64,000 nt of DNA from Lacinutrix neustonica (lineage in GTDB: Bacteria; Bacteroidota; Bacteroidia; Flavobacteriales; Flavobacteriaceae), in NCBI RefSeq assembly GCF_026625145.1, contig NZ_CP113088.1:2025501-2089500 (forward strand), given 5' to 3'. A model generated the notes under the pieces. That model did not search any database and was not told where the DNA came from. It was given only the letters and a program-made list of their open reading frames with translations. The translations under genes were made by a program, and so were the position numbers. Shown here piece by piece: positions 20,335 through 31,981 of the stretch (within the stretch, counting starts at the first letter, position 1; each line of letters starts with the position of its first letter).

Positions 20335-21979
20335 TTATCTTATTTTTTTGTAGAATTCTAAAAGATTTTGAGTAGAAGCATCATGATTCGTATTTGTGTT
20401 AAAATCGAATTCTTTTAATATATTACTGGCTAACTGTTTCCCCAATTCAACACCAAACTGGTCGTAGCTAAAAATATTCCGAGATAATGCCTTGCACAAA
20501 AATTTTGTGCTCGTACATTGCTATGAGCGACCCCAAACTTTCCGGCGTTAGTTTTTTTATAAAGATGGAGTTTGTAGGTTTATTACCCTCAAAAACTTTA
20601 AAAGGCAGAAGGGCTTCAATTTCTTTTAAAGAGACCTCTTGCTTTTTTAACTCATTTAGAACCTCAGCTTCCGTTTTACCATTTAAAAGCGCTTCAGTTT
20701 GGGCTAAATAGTTTGAAATGAGTTTATCGTGATGGTCTTCGTTTCCATAAAGACTCTCCCCAAAACCAATAAAATCTGCTGGAATTAATTTTGTGCCTTG
20801 GTGGATTAACTGAAAGAAAGCATGTTGTGAATTCGTGCCAGGTTCGCCCCGGATAATCGTTCCTGTTTCGTAGTTTACCCTATGGCCATTACGATCAATA
20901 CTTTTGCCATTGCTTTCCATGATGCCTTGTTGCAAATACGTAGCAAACTGATTTAAGTATTGTGAATAGGGAATGACGGCTTCACTTTCGGCTTTAAAAA
21001 AATTATTATACCAAACACTAAGTAATGCCAAAACAACAGGAATATTACTTTTGAAATCTGCTTCCTGAAAGTGACGATCCATTTTGTTAGCACCTTTAAG
21101 AAGACTGTTGAAATGAGTAAAACCTACGGCTAGGCTAATGGTTAATCCAACGGCACTCCACAAAGAGAAACGCCCTCCAACCCAGTTCCACATAGGGAAA
21201 ATGTTAGACGCGTCTATCCCAAAGCCTTTTACTTTTTCGATATTTGTTGAGACCGCCACAAAGTGCTTTGCGACATCCTGTTGTGAGCCACTTTTTAAAA
21301 ACCACGCTTTCAAAGTCGTTGCATTTGACAAGGTTTCTTGAGTGGTAAAGGTTTTTGAAACAATTACAAATAACGTTGTTTCAGGGTTTAGTTTTTTAAT
21401 GATTTCGTTAACATGATCCCCATCCACATTACTTACAAAATGTGTCGTGAGATGATTTTTGTAGTACTGCAGGGATTCTACAACCATTGCCGGACCTAAA
21501 TCACTACCTCCTATACCAATATTCACCACGTCTGTAAATGCCTTACCAGTATACCCTTTTCGCTTACCCTCAATAATAGCATCACTAAAGGCTTGCATTT
21601 TTGATTTCACATCAAAAATTTACGGCATCACATTTTTTCCATCAACTAAGACCGTGTCTGCTTTTTTTCCACGTAGTGCAGTATGTAAGACCGCTCTGTT
21701 TTCCGTTTGGTTAATAGGGTCTCCTGTATAATACGCCTGTATCGCCTCTTTTAACTTTACCTCATCTGCTAAATCTAACAATAATTTAAAGGTCTCTTCT
21801 GTGATTCTGTTTTTTGAAAAGTCGACGTAAAAATCATCCCACTCAATAGTAAACGTGTTTGCCCTGTTTTTGTTCTTAGAAAAAAGAGCTTTCATTTTTA
21901 AATCTTTTACAGATTCAAAATGATTAAGTAATGCTTTCCAAGCGTTTGTTGTTGTTGGGTTAACCGTTGGTAGTGCCAT
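20335..21979 (-). CDS. pgi: Glucose-6-phosphate isomerase
   Basis: Cytoplasmic glycolytic enzyme interconverting glucose-6-phosphate and fructose-6-phosphate, about 548 residues. Family signatures are visible: [42 protein letters not shown] and the late segment [16 protein letters not shown]. Two lesions: TTACGG at 21620-21625, which makes a false stop near residue 119 (CCAGAA read as CCGTAA), and CCGAGA at 20479-20484 near the C-terminus, where the normal ending ([16 protein letters not shown]...) resumes in the other frame to TAA at 20335. The stop of the M23 peptidase gene lies 1 bp before its start, so the two may be coupled. Confidence 0.96.
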
Positions 21980-21980
21980 T

Positions 21981-23308
21981 TTAATGAACTTCTGAAATGA
22001 GTTTGTTATTATTGAAAAGCGTATTGGTGGTATCTTTTTCTATTGGATTAAGCGGGTATTTTATTCGATCTAACTGTACTTTTATAGGTTTAATAAACTC
22101 TAAAAATTCTGTTTTCAAGCTGTCTGAAATGGGTTTGGCTTCGGGTAATTTTTGCTTGAAAGGATCTACTTGTTTCCCGTTTTTCCGGAAACGATAGCAA
22201 ACATGTGGACCGAAGTATTCCCTGTCATACCCACATAACCAATCACTTCGCCTTGTTTTACAAATTGTCCAACCTTCGCTTTTCGTCTACTCATGTGTAA
22301 ATATTGCGTGGTATACGTCGCGTTATGCTTGATTTTCACATAATTGCCGTTACCGCCTCGTTTTTTAGATTCTATAACCGTACCATTAGCGGTTGCTAAA
22401 ATTGGTGTGCCCAATGCCGCTGTAAAATCTGTTCCCTTATGAGCTCTAACACGATTGCCATATAGAGAAATACGTCTGTTTAAATTATAGCGTGATGAAA
22501 TGCGTTTGAATTTAACAGGGGCTTTTAAGAAGGCCCGACGTAAATTTTTTGCTTCATCATTAAAATATTCTGTAAGACCGAGTACCGAATCCGTTTCATA
22601 TTCAAAGGCATAGAACGGTTCTTTATTGTGCTCAAAAAAGGCTGCTTTGATATTATCAATGCCTGCATAAATAGTATCATCGATATACTTTTCAGTATAG
22701 ACCACCTTAAACTTATCATTAACCTGTAATCTAGAAAAGTCGATAGTCCATGCGTAAACATCACTCATCTTATAAGCTAGGATAACGCTTGCTCCTTGTT
22801 TTTCCATGGCTTCAGAAATATTAGAGGTGATAACCCCCGACACTTCTTTTTCAACATAATTTATTGGTTTTCTCCTTGTATAGGTTTTAATGGAATCTTG
22901 AAAATCGATAACTACATATTCCTCTTTATTGGGTTGGTAGATGAAGCATCTAGGACTTTGAAGAGAATCGTTTGTGCACAACAAGGTGTACGGCTTACCC
23001 AATTGTAATTTTCTAATATCGAAACTATCTTTCGCTTTTTCGCTTATTTCAAAGATTTTTGGATACGAAATATTGTTGCGTTCTAGTATTTTCCCAAACG
23101 TATCGCCACTTTGAATCGTGTCTCTTTTAACAACGTAATCATTTAACTTGAAGCCAAACTCGTAGATCTCTTTGGGGGCTTCTACTACAACAGTATCAGG
23201 CGCTTTTACAGGCACCTCAACGTCTTCCTTACAACTATAGAGCGCTGTTAAAAGTATTAAAAGTATTAAATGTTTTTTCCCCAATCGTCCAATTCCTGAG
23301 TGCTCCAT
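21981..23308 (-). CDS. M23-family peptidoglycan metallopeptidase (lipoprotein)
   Basis: About 442 residues. From the ATG at 23308 the protein opens with a basic n-region, a hydrophobic core and a lipobox (TALYSCKED), so it is probably a lipoprotein. A LysM-like segment (RDTIQSGDTFGKILERNNI) lies near 60-80. The M23 domain follows, with RVRAHKGTDF and QYLHMSRRKAKVGQFVKQGEVIG; the GPH motif is restored by correcting CCGAA at 22210-22214. The expected role is cell-wall cross-link cleavage. The gene starts 42 bp inside the end of tdo, in another frame. If the true start lies later, the lipobox would be lost, which favours 23308. Confidence 0.88.
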
Positions 23309-24190
23309 AAATGCGGAAAGAAAATTCGTTTTTGATATTTTGGATGCATGTATTTTACCCATTCGCTTCCTCCTGTTGCTTCTGCTGTTTTACCACCAAT
23401 ATTTAAATAATGATTGGCTGTATTATAATGTGCCATAACCCATGTAATATTGACCGTATAGTCGTAGTGGCGCATGGCTTTAATTAAATCTTTATCCTCT
23501 CTAACCTCTTGTGGTAGTTTTTTAAAAATCGTCCACAGGTTGTGTGTATTATAGAATTCCGCAAATCTAATAAATTCGTCTTTGTATTTCTCTTCGAAAA
23601 CTGTTAATGTGTAACTTTTTTTACCTGTTTTATAGTCTTTTCCTGCTGCTTGCCAGTATAAATGCTCAAACGCATGCTCGAAAGACGTATTTCTATCAAT
23701 AGTTGCCCGAAAGCGGTTGTCTATTAAATTAATAAGTTCTGTACTTGCAAATTCAATTTTTCTATATTGGGCACTTTGAAAACCACTGGCAGGGGTTAAC
23801 GTATTGCGAAATTTATTGTATTGTTCAACATCCATACCATCTTTCATGACGGTAAAAGACGACGTTAACACATCGAAATACCGGCTAATACGCATGATTT
23901 TAGTTTCAAAAAAAGAAGCTGTAATGTCTTGTTTTTTTGCGACTTGATCGATTTCCCAAAGCACCATTTTAAACAACAATTCGTTGACTTGATGATACAT
24001 TAAAAAGACCATTTCATCTCGGCAACGTTGTACGTTGTACTTGCAAATTCAACAGCGCATCGGTCTGAATATAATCCCAATAATCTATGGGTTTGCTGTG
24101 CAACAACCCTTCCAAATGCGTATTTACATTTTGGCCAAGGTTTTGATATTTATCTATTAGTTGGTCGGTCGTATTTTTATCTAAACTCAT
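23266..24190 (-). CDS. kynA: Tryptophan 2,3-dioxygenase
   Basis: Heme enzyme that opens the indole ring of tryptophan to N-formylkynurenine, the first step of the kynurenine route; about 307 residues. Recognisable parts are YWDYIQTDALL, MVFLMYHQVNELLFKM, the SGFQSAQYRKIEF-like segment and a C-terminal His-rich helix (WVMAHYNTANHYL) holding the probable heme ligand. Lesion: TCTCGG at 24017-24022 splits the first 58 or so residues from the rest. The start ATG at 24190 overlaps the stop of the preceding DUF3108 gene as TAATG, so translation is probably coupled. With hppD and hmgA nearby it forms part of an aromatic amino-acid degradation group. Confidence 0.95.
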
Positions 24191-24978
24191 TACTCTTTTA
24201 TAATCATTTTAAAAGGATGTTTTAGTCCTCTCCAATCTACTAAATCGGCTCTTAAAGAGCCCACCGCTAAATCGGCTTTAATACGTAAAGGTATCTTATT
24301 TTTGTCTTTTGTAACCCAAAGGGTTAAACTTTCTTCTTCTTTAAATACCCGCCCTGCCATGACATAGGGTCTGAATTTTAAAGCTTCTACATCATTACCA
24401 TTATCAATTTCGATGGTTTCTTCACCCGGATATTTCAATTTAAAACCATAATTTTCTTGATCGAAAAACATGTCTAACTTTATTTCATCGCCTTCTTTCA
24501 AGGAAGAAATGTCTAATTTATTTCTTAAATAATAAAATGTGGATACCATATCTTGTATGTTTGGCTTAGTATCTACTATGTTTTTAGTATTGTGTTTTTT
24601 ATTATGAACGAGTGCTTTGTTATTTATTTGATCAAAATCAATCTCTATATCTTTCTTGTGCCCCCCTTCATCAATGTTTCTAATAAATTTATAAGGTACA
24701 ATTGAATGCACATCGAAATAACTCTCGTATCTGTCTTTTACTTTAAAAACCCATTTTATAGCTCCTGTGGTCCAACCTTTACCGACAACATGAAACACTG
24801 GCTTTCCATTTAAATTGGCTTCATTAACCTGAAGGGTGGCATTTCCTGCTTTAAAAAAACCACTGTAGCTCATTTTAAATTTGAACCATTCGCCATCTTT
24901 AAAAGCGCCTTCTTTTGTTTGACCAACCGCATTATTAAATGCAGCGAGCGTAAATATTATTAGGAGTAATTTTTTCAT
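24190..24978 (-). CDS. DUF3108 domain-containing exported protein
   Basis: A 262-residue protein with a signal peptide (MKKLLLII...NAVGQ). The mature part has the DUF3108 pattern: EWFKFKMSYSGFFKAGNATLQV, a VKDRYESYFD segment, RNIDEGGHKKDIEIDFD and a LTLWVTKDKNKIPLRIKADLAVGSL ending. Proteins of this family are periplasmic or outer-membrane associated, with no firm biochemical role. It shares one base (TAATG) with tdo. No lesion is present. Confidence 0.88.
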   Translation of the reverse strand: MKKLLLIIFTLAAFNNAVGQTKEGAFKDGEWFKFKMSYSGFFKAGNATLQVNEANLNGKPVFHVVGKGWTTGAIKWVFKVKDRYESYFDVHSIVPYKFIRNIDEGGHKKDIEIDFDQINNKALVHNKKHNTKNIVDTKPNIQDMVSTFYYLRNKLDISSLKEGDEIKLDMFFDQENYGFKLKYPGEETIEIDNGNDVEALKFRPYVMAGRVFKEEESLTLWVTKDKNKIPLRIKADLAVGSLRADLVDWRGLKHPFKMIIKE

Positions 24979-25065
24979 AGTCTTTCGTAATTAATATCAA
25001 CTTAAAATGCTGACAAATATTGTTTCATCTTGTTAATTACAATTACTATTCCAAAAATAGAAAAC

Positions 25066-25102
25066 AAAAAAATGTCATCTGTATATTAGATGACATTTTT
25101 TT
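25066..25102 (-). terminator. Terminator after hppD
   Basis: AAATGTCATCT pairs with AGATGACATTT, with T-tracts in both directions. It lies just past the hppD stop at 25129. Confidence 0.85.
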
Positions 25103-25128
25103 ATAGTTATTTGAAATTACATATAAAG

Positions 25129-26298
25129 CTATAATGTTCCTCGCTTTGCTTGTTCTCTCTCAATAGATTCAAATAAGGCTTTAAAGTTTCCTGCCCCAAA
25201 CCCTTGTGCACCCATACGTTGAATAATTTCGAAGAATAATGTGGGTCTATCTTCTACTGGTTTAGTGAAAATTTGAAGCAAATACCCTTCTTCATCGGCA
25301 TCAACCAAAATAGACAATCTTTGAAGTTCTTTAATGTCTTCTTTCATCATGTCCATATGCACCCCTAAGCGCCTTGGAATATCGTCGTAATAGGCTTGCG
25401 GTGGTGGTGGCAAAAATTCTACGCCTCTAGATTTTAGTTGTGCCACCGTTTTTATAATATCGTCTGTGGCGACTGCAATGTGCTGCACCCCCGAATCTTC
25501 ATAAAAATCTAAATACTCTTCGATTTGTGATTTTTTAGCCGCTTTTGCTGGCTCATTAATTGGGAATTTAATACGTCCGTTACCATTACTCATCACTTTA
25601 CTCATTAATGCAGAGTATTCGGTATGGATTTGTTTATCATCAAAAGATAAGAAATTAACAAAGCCCATAACCTCTTCATACCATTTTACCCAGGTATTCA
25701 TTTGTCCCCAGCCCACATTACCAACCATGTGATCAATGTATTTTAAACCTACCGGCTCCGGATTGTAATCACTCTCCCAAGCCTCAAAACCAGGCATAAA
25801 AGTCCCTTTATAATTTTTACGCTCAACAAACATATGAACGGTCTCCCCGTAGGTGTAAATCCCTGCTCTTACTACTTCCCCATACGCATCTGTTTCAACC
25901 AATGGCTCCATAAAAGATTTCGCGCCGCGCTTCGTGGTTTCTTCGTAAGATTTTCTAGCATCTTCCACCCAAAGCGCCACAACCTTAACACCATCTCCAT
26001 GTTTTACAATATGCTCGTTTATTTTAGATTTACTGTTTAACGGGGAAGTTAAAACCAAACGAATTTTATCCTGTTTTAAAACATAACTAACGGTATCTCT
26101 TGAACCAGTTTCTAAGCCTTTGTAAGCATAGGACTGAAACCCAAATGCTGTTTTATAAAAATGCGCTGCCTGCTTGGCATTACCCACATAAAACTCAACA
26201 TAATCTGTTCCTAAAAGCGGCAAGAAATCTTGTGCGCCCTCAAATATTTTTTCTAAACCGTAGTTTACTGATTGTACTTCTTTTTTACTCATTGTCAT
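25129..26298 (-). CDS. hppD: 4-hydroxyphenylpyruvate dioxygenase
   Basis: Non-heme Fe(II) enzyme converting 4-hydroxyphenylpyruvate to homogentisate in tyrosine degradation, 389 residues. It has two vicinal-oxygen-chelate domains. The first begins DYVEFYVGNAKQAAHFY. The second supplies the iron ligands: His in YIDHMVGNV, His in GVQHIAVATDD, and Glu in LFFEIIQRMGAQGFGAGNF near the C-terminus. The start may be 26298 or two codons later (MSKK). No lesion. The next enzyme of the route, hmgA, is encoded just upstream on the same strand, 127 bp away. Confidence 0.97.
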   Translation of the reverse strand: MTMSKKEVQSVNYGLEKIFEGAQDFLPLLGTDYVEFYVGNAKQAAHFYKTAFGFQSYAYKGLETGSRDTVSYVLKQDKIRLVLTSPLNSKSKINEHIVKHGDGVKVVALWVEDARKSYEETTKRGAKSFMEPLVETDAYGEVVRAGIYTYGETVHMFVERKNYKGTFMPGFEAWESDYNPEPVGLKYIDHMVGNVGWGQMNTWVKWYEEVMGFVNFLSFDDKQIHTEYSALMSKVMSNGNGRIKFPINEPAKAAKKSQIEEYLDFYEDSGVQHIAVATDDIIKTVAQLKSRGVEFLPPPPQAYYDDIPRRLGVHMDMMKEDIKELQRLSILVDADEEGYLLQIFTKPVEDRPTLFFEIIQRMGAQGFGAGNFKALFESIEREQAKRGTL

Positions 26299-26425
26299 TT
26301 ATTTTAGCCCTGATTGTAGCGACATCCTTTTTTGTTTTTCCCAAAAGATATAGCCAAAAGCAGGAAATAGCTTTTAATTTATTTAAGTGGGCTCCTGAAT
26401 TTCACAGGAATAAAAATGCATCCAA

Positions 26426-27586
26426 TTAAAACTCTAACCATGATTTATAATACGCTTCATCAGCAATCTTCAACGCTTCTTCTGTAACCATTAACGGCTT
26501 AAATGTATCAACCATTACTGCTAGTTCTTCAGTTTTAGTGTGACCAATACTGCGCTCTGTTGCACCAGGGTGTGGTCCATGTGGTATCCCTGCTGGATGT
26601 AAAGAAATATGTCCTTGATCAATATCATTTCGACTCATAAAATCACCATCGACATAATATAATACCTCGTCACTATCTATATTACTATGGTTATAAGGCG
26701 CAGGAATACTTTGTGGGTGGTAATCGTACAACCGTGGCACAAAACTACAGACTACAAAAGCATCTGTTTCAAATGTTTGGTGCACAGGAGGTGGTTGATG
26801 CACACGTCCGGTTATGGGTTCAAAATCATGGATTGAAAAAGCATAGGGATAATTATACCCGTCATAACCTACAACATCAAAAGGATGCGAGGCATAGACC
26901 ATGTCAAAAATTTCGTCTTGCTTTTTAATTTTCATTAAAAAATCACCAGATTCATTATTGGTTTCTAGCTCATAAGGTCTTCTAATATCGCGTTCACAAA
27001 AGGGGGCATGTTCTAGTAATTGACCAAACCAGTTTCTATAGCGTTTTGGTGTATAAATAGGCCTGCGTGACTCTACTATGAATAAACGATTGTCATCGGT
27101 ATCGAAATCCATTTTATAAATAATACCTCTAGGAATTATTAAATAATCGCCATATTTAAAATCAAGATTCCCTAAGTGCGTCCTTAGTTTCCCGGAACCT
27201 TTATGAATAAAAATAAGTTCATCTGCATCAGAGTTCTTATAAAAATAATCTTCAGTAGAGTGTTTTGGTGCCGCTAGAATAATCGTACAATCGCTATTTG
27301 TTAAAATAGCCTTCCTGCTTTCTAAATAATCACTTTCCGGCTTGACTTGAAAGCCTCTAAAACGATAGGATTGTAGATGGTTTTTTTTAGCAATTTTTGG
27401 AGCAACGCTGTATTGCTTTTTAATCTCTTTTACTTGTGTTGGTCTTTGTTCGTGATAGGAATTTGTGCTCATCCCATCAAACCCAATAGTACCAAATAAT
27501 TGCTCGTAATATAAAGACCCATCAGCTTTTCTAAACTGGGTGTGTCTTTTGTGTGGAATGTTTCCTAATTTATGATAAAGTGGCAT
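26426..27586 (-). CDS. hmgA: Homogentisate 1,2-dioxygenase
   Basis: Fe(II) ring-cleavage enzyme turning homogentisate into maleylacetoacetate, 386 residues. I place the start at 27586 (MPLYHKLGN), which fits the short form of the family; an upstream in-frame ATG at 27628 would add a lysine-rich stretch with no family match. Cupin-type segments include GDYLIIPRGIIYKMDFD and the His-rich metal site in HPAGIPHGPHPGATE. No lesion. Together with hppD it converts tyrosine-derived ketoacid toward central metabolism; maleylacetoacetate isomerase and fumarylacetoacetase are not in the window. Confidence 0.95.
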   Translation of the reverse strand: MPLYHKLGNIPHKRHTQFRKADGSLYYEQLFGTIGFDGMSTNSYHEQRPTQVKEIKKQYSVAPKIAKKNHLQSYRFRGFQVKPESDYLESRKAILTNSDCTIILAAPKHSTEDYFYKNSDADELIFIHKGSGKLRTHLGNLDFKYGDYLIIPRGIIYKMDFDTDDNRLFIVESRRPIYTPKRYRNWFGQLLEHAPFCERDIRRPYELETNNESGDFLMKIKKQDEIFDMVYASHPFDVVGYDGYNYPYAFSIHDFEPITGRVHQPPPVHQTFETDAFVVCSFVPRLYDYHPQSIPAPYNHSNIDSDEVLYYVDGDFMSRNDIDQGHISLHPAGIPHGPHPGATERSIGHTKTEELAVMVDTFKPLMVTEEALKIADEAYYKSWLEF

Positions 27587-27828
27587 TTTCTTCAGTTTTA
27601 AATTAAAAAAATAAAGTTTAAAAGCCATGCTTTTAACTTATTTAAATGCGAAAAAGAAAATTACAAAATCATTCTGGATTTCTTTTAATAAGAAATTTTA
27701 AAAAGGATAGTATGTCTTGCCGAAGTATTTCATTGTAAACAAATATCGGCATTTTTTTGGAGTTAATAAAATGTAACCCCTTTAAAAAGTGCTTTCAATT
27801 TTTGTTGTTTTACAACTACACCATTCCA

Positions 27829-30073
27829 TTAGAACCAAAATCCTATATTGAAAAACCAATAATCTTGACTGTTTTCACGGAGAAAAAGTATATTTCGCTT
27901 CTATAGGACCTAAAAAGGTTTCTATGCCGTATCCTACCGCATATCCGGAATAATTAGGAATTGAGAACCATTCTATATCTTCCGAACTAAATAAATCATT
28001 TGCAACATTGGCATAATTTGCTGCCAATGTGATGTGATGTTTATTAAAAATTTCATAATCCACATCCAAGGTGCCCTTTAAAAAGCTATTTCCTGGTATT
28101 GACAAATAATCGTAACCGTAAAAACTTTCAAAATTATTTATAAAATTTCCGGCATACCCCCCTAAAACAAAATTTAAGTAGGTGTTATCACCAGCCCCAA
28201 TTTTAGCTCCTGCTTCAACGAATAGGTTAGCACTAAATTTTGAGGAAAAGCTATAAGCATATCCAAGATCTGCTTTTAACACGGAGAACTCCGAAAAGTC
28301 CTTGTTAAAATCTGAAGAATAGCCATAAAAATTAAAATCGCTATTAAAATAGATGCCATTATTTGGAAAATAACGATTGTCGAAAGAGTCAAATCTCAAG
28401 TTAGCAAAGGCACTCACGTAATCGCTTTTGTCGAATACGGTATTATTTTCACTGGAAGAAGAAATGACCGTTTCGGTGGTGATTTTATAACGTTTATGTT
28501 CTGCTCCTAGTGTTAGCGTTAAATCATTCTCATATTGCGTTTGCAAAAAAATCTTATTCGTTAAATCTGTAACTTTGACTCCCAGTTGATTTACTCCTGC
28601 AATCGCAAGCTGCTCCGGTGTAAGTAATGCTGAGGCGGCGACACCTTTATTAAATTCATTATAGCGAGATTTAACACCAACACTCCAATAAAACCCTTTA
28701 TCAATATAGTATTCAAAATTGTATCGTACATTATCCCCCATAATTAAATCTAATGATAGGACATCATTTTTAAATAGAAGCTGTGTCTTTGTTACATTAG
28801 CTAATAAAGCACTTTTGTATAAACCATCATAATGCAGCCCAAACTTTATTGACGCTGTTTTTTTTGTTTCAACCATCTCTGTATAAAGATCATAACCCTG
28901 TATACCATCATAAGTCGATGGCACCAGTTTATAGGTGAAACTATCAAAGTTATTAGTGGCTACAAGGTTATTCGTACCACTAATAAACCGATCATAACTC
29001 ACTTTTTCAAAGGGTTTCAATTTTAGCTTACCTAAGGCATAAGAAATGGTATAATTCTTAAGACCTTCAAAGTATATCAAATTAATCTGTAGGCTATCTG
29101 GTGTATTTTCTACCTTAAAATCAGTGGGTTTTTTTATCTGTCTTTCACGCAATGCTGTTAGTTCATCTATTTTAATCTTGGCCGCGATTTTCCCGTTTTC
29201 AATGATTTTAGGTCCATCACTAAACGACACAACTGTAAACTTAGTAATATCTCGGTTTTATATAAATATCTGTTTTAGGCCCTTTTGTTTTCATATCATT
29301 TATGGTACGAAAATTATTTATTTGAAATAATATGGAAGGCGCCGATGATAAATCGCTTCTATTGGCTAATCCATCTTGTACATCCACACCAATAATAACA
29401 TCCATTCCTTTTGCTCGAAGTTCATCTATAGGGTAGTTATTTAACACCCCACCATCTATTAATAGTTGATCATCAATTAAAACTGGCTGGAACAAAGATG
29501 GAAATGCACCACTGGCTTTTATTGCTTGCGCTAAATTACCTTCATCCAAAATGACGGGTTGGCCATTTTCTATATTGGTAGCGAGACAAAAAAAGGAATG
29601 GGTAGTTTACTAAAATCTTCAACATTGCTAACATGAAGTGTCAATTTAGATAACAAATTAAAGGTGTTTTGCCCACGTGACAAGGCAGAAGGAAGCTTGA
29701 CTTCAAAATCATCGAAGGGGAGTATAACCGCATATTTTTCATCATTTTCCCGTTCATAAAATGTTTTTGCTTCACGTGGAATATTATCTGTAATAATATT
29801 ATCAAAATTTACCGTTTTAAAAATTGAATCTAATTGCTTACCGTAATAACCGGAGGCATATAAGGAGCCAATAATGGCTCCCATACTTGTACCTGCCACG
29901 TAATCTATACGTATCCCAAGACTATCTATTACTTTTAAAGCTCCTATATGGGCCAACCCTTTAGCGCCACCACCACTTAAAACCAATCCCACCTTAGGCT
30001 CTCTGTTTTCAATATTTTGTGCGTAAGCCTCGGCACTTAATAGTAATAATATGACAATGATAACGTATCTCAT
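27829..30073 (-). CDS. Patatin-like phospholipase with BamA-type barrel
   Basis: About 747 residues. It has a signal peptide (SAEAYAQ), then a patatin domain with the oxyanion loop GGGAKG, the GTSMG nucleophile elbow near residue 60 and the catalytic DGG. A POTRA-like region ([21 protein letters not shown]) follows, then a 16-strand-type surface-antigen barrel. This is the architecture of type Vd patatin autotransporters such as PlpD, so the lipase domain may be exported or displayed. Three lesions: an A-run at 29588-29594 that is one base short, TCTCGG 29250-29255, and TCACGG 27875-27880 near the end. The repaired frame ends with an aromatic strand at 27829. The gene abuts uvrC. Confidence 0.9.
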
Positions 30074-31877
30074 TTAATAATTTTCGTTTTTATGATAGTG
30101 ATTATATACCTTCTCTGCCCGAGACACTCCTACAACATTTTCAAGTTCATCTAGTTTAGCATTGGCAATGCGTTTTACAGATTTAAAAACCTTTAATAAA
30201 TCTATAATTGTTTTTTCTCCCACACCGGAGATCGTCGCTAACTCTGTGTTTAATGCCTGTTTACTACGTTTATTTCTATGATGTTCTATACCAAAACGAT
30301 GCGCTTCGTTTCTTAATTGTTGAATGATTTTAAGCGTTTCACTTTTTTTATCTAAATATAAGGGAATTGGATCGTTTGGATAGAATAATTCTTCTAAACG
30401 TTTAGCAATTCCAATAATTGCGATGGTGCCACGTAGACCCAAAGCATCTAAACTTTTTAAAGCTGAAGACAATTGCCCCTTCCCACCATCAATTATAATT
30501 AATTGTGGTAATGGCTCGTTTTCTTCCAACAACCGTTTGTAGCGCCTATAAACCACTTCTTCCATAGAGGCAAAATCATCTGGACCTACAACCGTTTTTA
30601 TATTAAAATGCCTGTAGTCTTTTTTACTGGGTTTTCCGTTTTTAAATACCACACAGGCAGCTACGGGATTGGTCCCTTGAATATTGGAATTGTCAAAACA
30701 TTCGATATGTCTTGGCTCCTCACTTAAGCGTAAATCTTTTTGCATTTGTGCCATAATGCGTGTAACATGACGGTCTCGGATCTGTTATTTTAACTTGTTT
30801 AAAACGCTCCATCCTGTAGTACTTCGCATTTCGAACAGACAATTCTAAAATTTGCTTTTTATCGCCTAATTGCGGTAATGACACCTTAACATCATGACCA
30901 ACATCTACTTTAAATGGCACATAAATTTCATTAGAATTAGAGTTAAAACGCGCTCTTAACTCAATAATGGCCAGTTCTAATAACTCTTTATCTGTTTCGT
31001 CTAATTTCTTTTTTATTTCTAAAGTATGAGAACGTATAATAGAGCCGTATGAAATTTGTAAAAAATTGACGTAGCCATAACTTTCATCACTTACAATAGA
31101 GAACACGTCCACATTACTAATCTTAGGATTAATAATCGTAGATTTGGCTTGATAATTTTCTAAAATTTCAATTTTTTCCTTAATTTTTTGAGCGGCTTCA
31201 AAATGCATCTCCTCGGCTAAAGCTTTCATTTGCACTTTAAATTGCCCTAGTGATTCTTTAAAATTTCCTTTTAAAATCTCTCTTATAGCCGTAATATTTT
31301 CATGATAACTTGTTTGGCTTTCTAAACCTTCGCAAGCCCCTTTGCAGTTTCCTAAATGATACTCTAGGCACACTTTAAATTTACCTTCGGCTATTTTTTC
31401 GGGATCTAATTTATAATTACACGTGCGTAAAGAGTAAAGCCCTTTTATTAAATCCAACAACGTTTTTACCGTTTTCATACTGGTATACGGTCCAAAATAT
31501 TCACTGCCATCTTTAATAACGCGGCGCGTTGGGAACACCCTAGGGAAGCGTTCCTTTTTAATACAAATCCAAGGATACGATTTGTCGTCTTTTAGCAAGA
31601 CATTATATCTCGGTTTGTATTTTTTAATCAGGTTGTTTTCTAACAACAACGCATCCTTTTCTGTCTCTACCACAATGTGTTTTATATCGGCAATTTTTCT
31701 AACTAGTACTCTGGTTTTACCGTTATCATGTGTTTTAGTGAAATAGGATGTTACCCGTTTTTTTAAATTTTTTGCTTTACCAACATAAATTATCACGCCG
31801 TCAACATCATAATATTGATACACTCCAGGGGATTCTGGAATGGTTTTAAGTTGTATGTCTAAAGCGAGTATACTCAT
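30074..31877 (-). CDS. uvrC: Excinuclease ABC subunit C
   Basis: Dual-incision nuclease of nucleotide excision repair, about 600 residues. It has an N-terminal GIY-YIG domain (PGVYQYYDVDGVIIYVGKAKNLKKRV), a UVR motif (MHFEAAQKIKEKIEIL), a C-terminal RNase H-like nuclease core (IECFDNSNIQGTNPVAACVVF) and terminal HhH motifs (ISGVGEKTIIDLLKVF; VVGVSRAEKVYNHY). The frame breaks at TCTCGG 30774-30779, just before HVTRIMAQMQKD; reading TCTGG restores DPDRHVTRI. It ends one base before the patatin gene begins. The divergent rimB-like gene starts 105 bp away. Confidence 0.96.
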
Positions 31878-31981
31878 GTCTCAAAGGTAATACTTAAAAA
31901 TATTTTGGATAGTAATTATGATTACAAGATTAATTTAATTGAAGTTTTTGTTACTTTGCATCTTAAATTTAACTTTTAAAA

